Shown here: piece by piece, positions 62,877 to 64,000 of the stretch
How positions within the stretch are numbered: the stretch's first letter is position 1
Layout of the letters: the number at the start of each line of letters is the position of its first letter
Origin: Bradymonas sediminis
Lineage (GTDB): Bacteria; Myxococcota_A; Bradymonadia; Bradymonadales; Bradymonadaceae
Direction: 5' to 3'
Length of the DNA stretch: 64,000 nucleotides
Assembly (NCBI RefSeq): GCF_003258315.1
Contig: NZ_CP030032.1
Span: 1,464,001-1,528,000, forward strand
The notes under the pieces: model-generated
Told to the model about the DNA's origin: nothing
What the model saw: only the letters and a program-made list of their open reading frames with translations
Database searches by the model: none
Position numbers and translations under genes: made by a program

Positions 62877-64000
62877 ATGAAATCCTCCAAAATGTCTTAT
62901 TGTGATCTTCTCATCATCGGCGGCGGGCTGGCGGGCATGCAGGTTGCGCTGCACGCCGCGGCGGGGCTTCAGGTGATGCTCGTCGACGGAGGTGTGGTCG
63001 GCGAGAGCGGCGCGAGCCCGCAGGCCAAGGGTGGGGTTGCGGTGGCGGTTGGCGATGGCGATGCGCCGCGTTTTCATGCCGCCGACACCGAGGTCGCCGG
63101 CGCAGGGTTTTGCGACGCGGGGATCGTGAAGTTGGTCTGCGACGCAGGCCCCGCGCGGCTGGCCGAGTTGCTCGACGTCGGCGTTCCCTTTGACCGGGCC
63201 GAGGGCGACCTGCTCATGTTGAACCACGAGGCAGCGCATCGCCACCGTCGGGTGGTGCGCGCGGGCGGAGACCGAAGTGGCCTTCTTATCTGTCAGACCC
63301 TCGCCGGGCGATTGCGCGCGGCGGCCCATATTGAGCTGCGCCAGGGGTGCAAGGTGGTCGCGCTGATCAATGAGGCGGATGAGGTCGTCGGGGCCTGGCT
63401 TGAGCATTCGAGCGGACGGCGCGAGGCGGTGCTCGCCAAGGCCACGGTGTTGGCTACGGGTGGGCTGGGACAACTCTACGCCCGAAGCTCGAATCCTGCG
63501 GAGGCGATGGGCAGCGGGCTAACCCTGGCGATTCGAGCCGGAGCGCAATTGGCGGATCTTGAGTTCGTGCAATTTCATCCCACCGGTTTGTGGGAAGGCG
63601 CGCAGGCCGCGGGGCGGCCGGTTGCGCTCTTGTCGGAGGCGATTCGTGGCGAGGGCGCGCTGCTCGTCAATGAGCGTGGGCATCGGTTTATGTGCGCTAT
63701 TCACCCGGACGCCGAGCTAGCCCCGCGCGACATTGTGTCGCGCGGAATCTGGGCGGAGCAGGCAAAAGGGGAGCGTGTTTATCTGGACGCCACGGCGCTC
63801 GGCGAGGCGTTCGCCCGCCGGTTTCCATCGGCCTTTGAGGATTGTCGGCGGGCGGGCTTTGACCCGGCGCGCCAGCGCCTGCCGATCACGCCCGTGGCGC
63901 ACTACCATATGGGCGGGGTGAAGGTGGACGCGGACGGGCGCACGTCGGTCAGCGGCTTGTGGGCCTGCGGCGAGGTTGCGTCGACGGGGCTCCACGGGGC
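62877..64000 (+). CDS. nadB: L-aspartate oxidase, 3' end outside window
   Basis: The frame is open from ATG 62877 (GGGAG 8 nt upstream) to the window edge, 374 codons. FAD fold 'LLIIGGGLAGMQVALHAA' in essence, 'SGASPQAKGGVAVA' (substrate loop), 'EFVQFHPTG', 'LLSEAIRGEGALLVNERGHRFM' in essence, 'PRDIVSR', 'HYHMGGVKVDADGRTS' and 'GLWACGEVASTGLHG' are diagnostic of NadB and distinguish it from fumarate reductase. It oxidises aspartate to iminoaspartate for NadA. Another ~130 residues are expected beyond the edge. Confidence 0.96.
   Translation, partial: MKSSKMSYCDLLIIGGGLAGMQVALHAAAGLQVMLVDGGVVGESGASPQAKGGVAVAVGDGDAPRFHAADTEVAGAGFCDAGIVKLVCDAGPARLAELLDVGVPFDRAEGDLLMLNHEAAHRHRRVVRAGGDRSGLLICQTLAGRLRAAAHIELRQGCKVVALINEADEVVGAWLEHSSGRREAVLAKATVLATGGLGQLYARSSNPAEAMGSGLTLAIRAGAQLADLEFVQFHPTGLWEGAQAAGRPVALLSEAIRGEGALLVNERGHRFMCAIHPDAELAPRDIVSRGIWAEQAKGERVYLDATALGEAFARRFPSAFEDCRRAGFDPARQRLPITPVAHYHMGGVKVDADGRTSVSGLWACGEVASTGLHG

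Overview
The window is about 62% GC chromosomal DNA from a Gram-negative bacterium. It carries BamA/Skp/Lol outer-membrane genes, many lipoproteins with lipoboxes, and AMP-lipid and adaptor/RND genes. The best taxonomic guess is the Myxococcota/Bradymonadota (former Deltaproteobacteria). Reasons are two trypsin-like proteases with thrombospondin type-3 repeats and MYXO-CTERM-like tails, a five-domain ElbD-like lipid enzyme, a receiver-Ser/Thr kinase fusion, a PP2C-cNMP fusion and many 'DGD'-rich acidic secreted proteins. No rRNA, tRNA, CRISPR array, prophage or plasmid gene was recognised.

Layout. 1-8.1 kb: end of a two-receiver response regulator overlapping a class I photolyase (apparently with a non-AUG start), two paralogous alpha/beta hydrolases (one cytoplasmic, one a lipoprotein), a methyl-accepting protein, a CheY-like regulator and a receiver-zinc ribbon-kinase fusion. 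8.1-11.5 kb: tandem secreted serine proteases. 11.5-16.4 kb: an RND efflux operon with its TetR regulator and two matching operator palindromes. 16.6-17.8 kb: prfB with the classic programmed +1 frameshift. 17.8-25.4 kb: outer-membrane biogenesis set (LolC/E-like, LolD, BamA, Skp and a repeat lipoprotein). 25.4-38 kb: mixed housekeeping and signalling genes, namely a CDP-alcohol phosphatidyltransferase fusion, PilZ, an FAD oxidoreductase, TerB-like, SDR, PP2C-cNMP, a lectin-like lipoprotein, a probable catalytically dead MPN/JAMM protein, enolase and a beta-propeller protein.

38.3-46.9 kb is the most interesting region. Four genes on the minus strand (HAD phosphatase, LarA/DUF2088-like protein, a giant acyl reductase-AMP ligase-ACP-acyltransferase-SCP2 protein, NAD-dependent epimerase/dehydrogenase) form an apparent lipid-biosynthesis operon that resembles the myxobacterial ether-lipid (elb) system. 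46.9-48.3 kb holds a REP-associated tyrosine transposase with five copies of a long palindromic repeat, three before and two after it. 48.3-50.6 kb has a lipoprotein gene split by a frameshift and four 43-bp tandem repeats. 50.7-64 kb carries a large helical-repeat protein, uridine kinase, pirin, a DUF167 protein, an outer-membrane protein, SelO, a TolB-like lipoprotein, a polytopic membrane protein, and nadA-nadB running off the right edge.

Function assignments come from motifs and remembered family features only; no database search was possible. Several starts differ from the longest open frame and were set by ribosome-binding sites, signal peptides or conserved N-termini, as stated in each entry.
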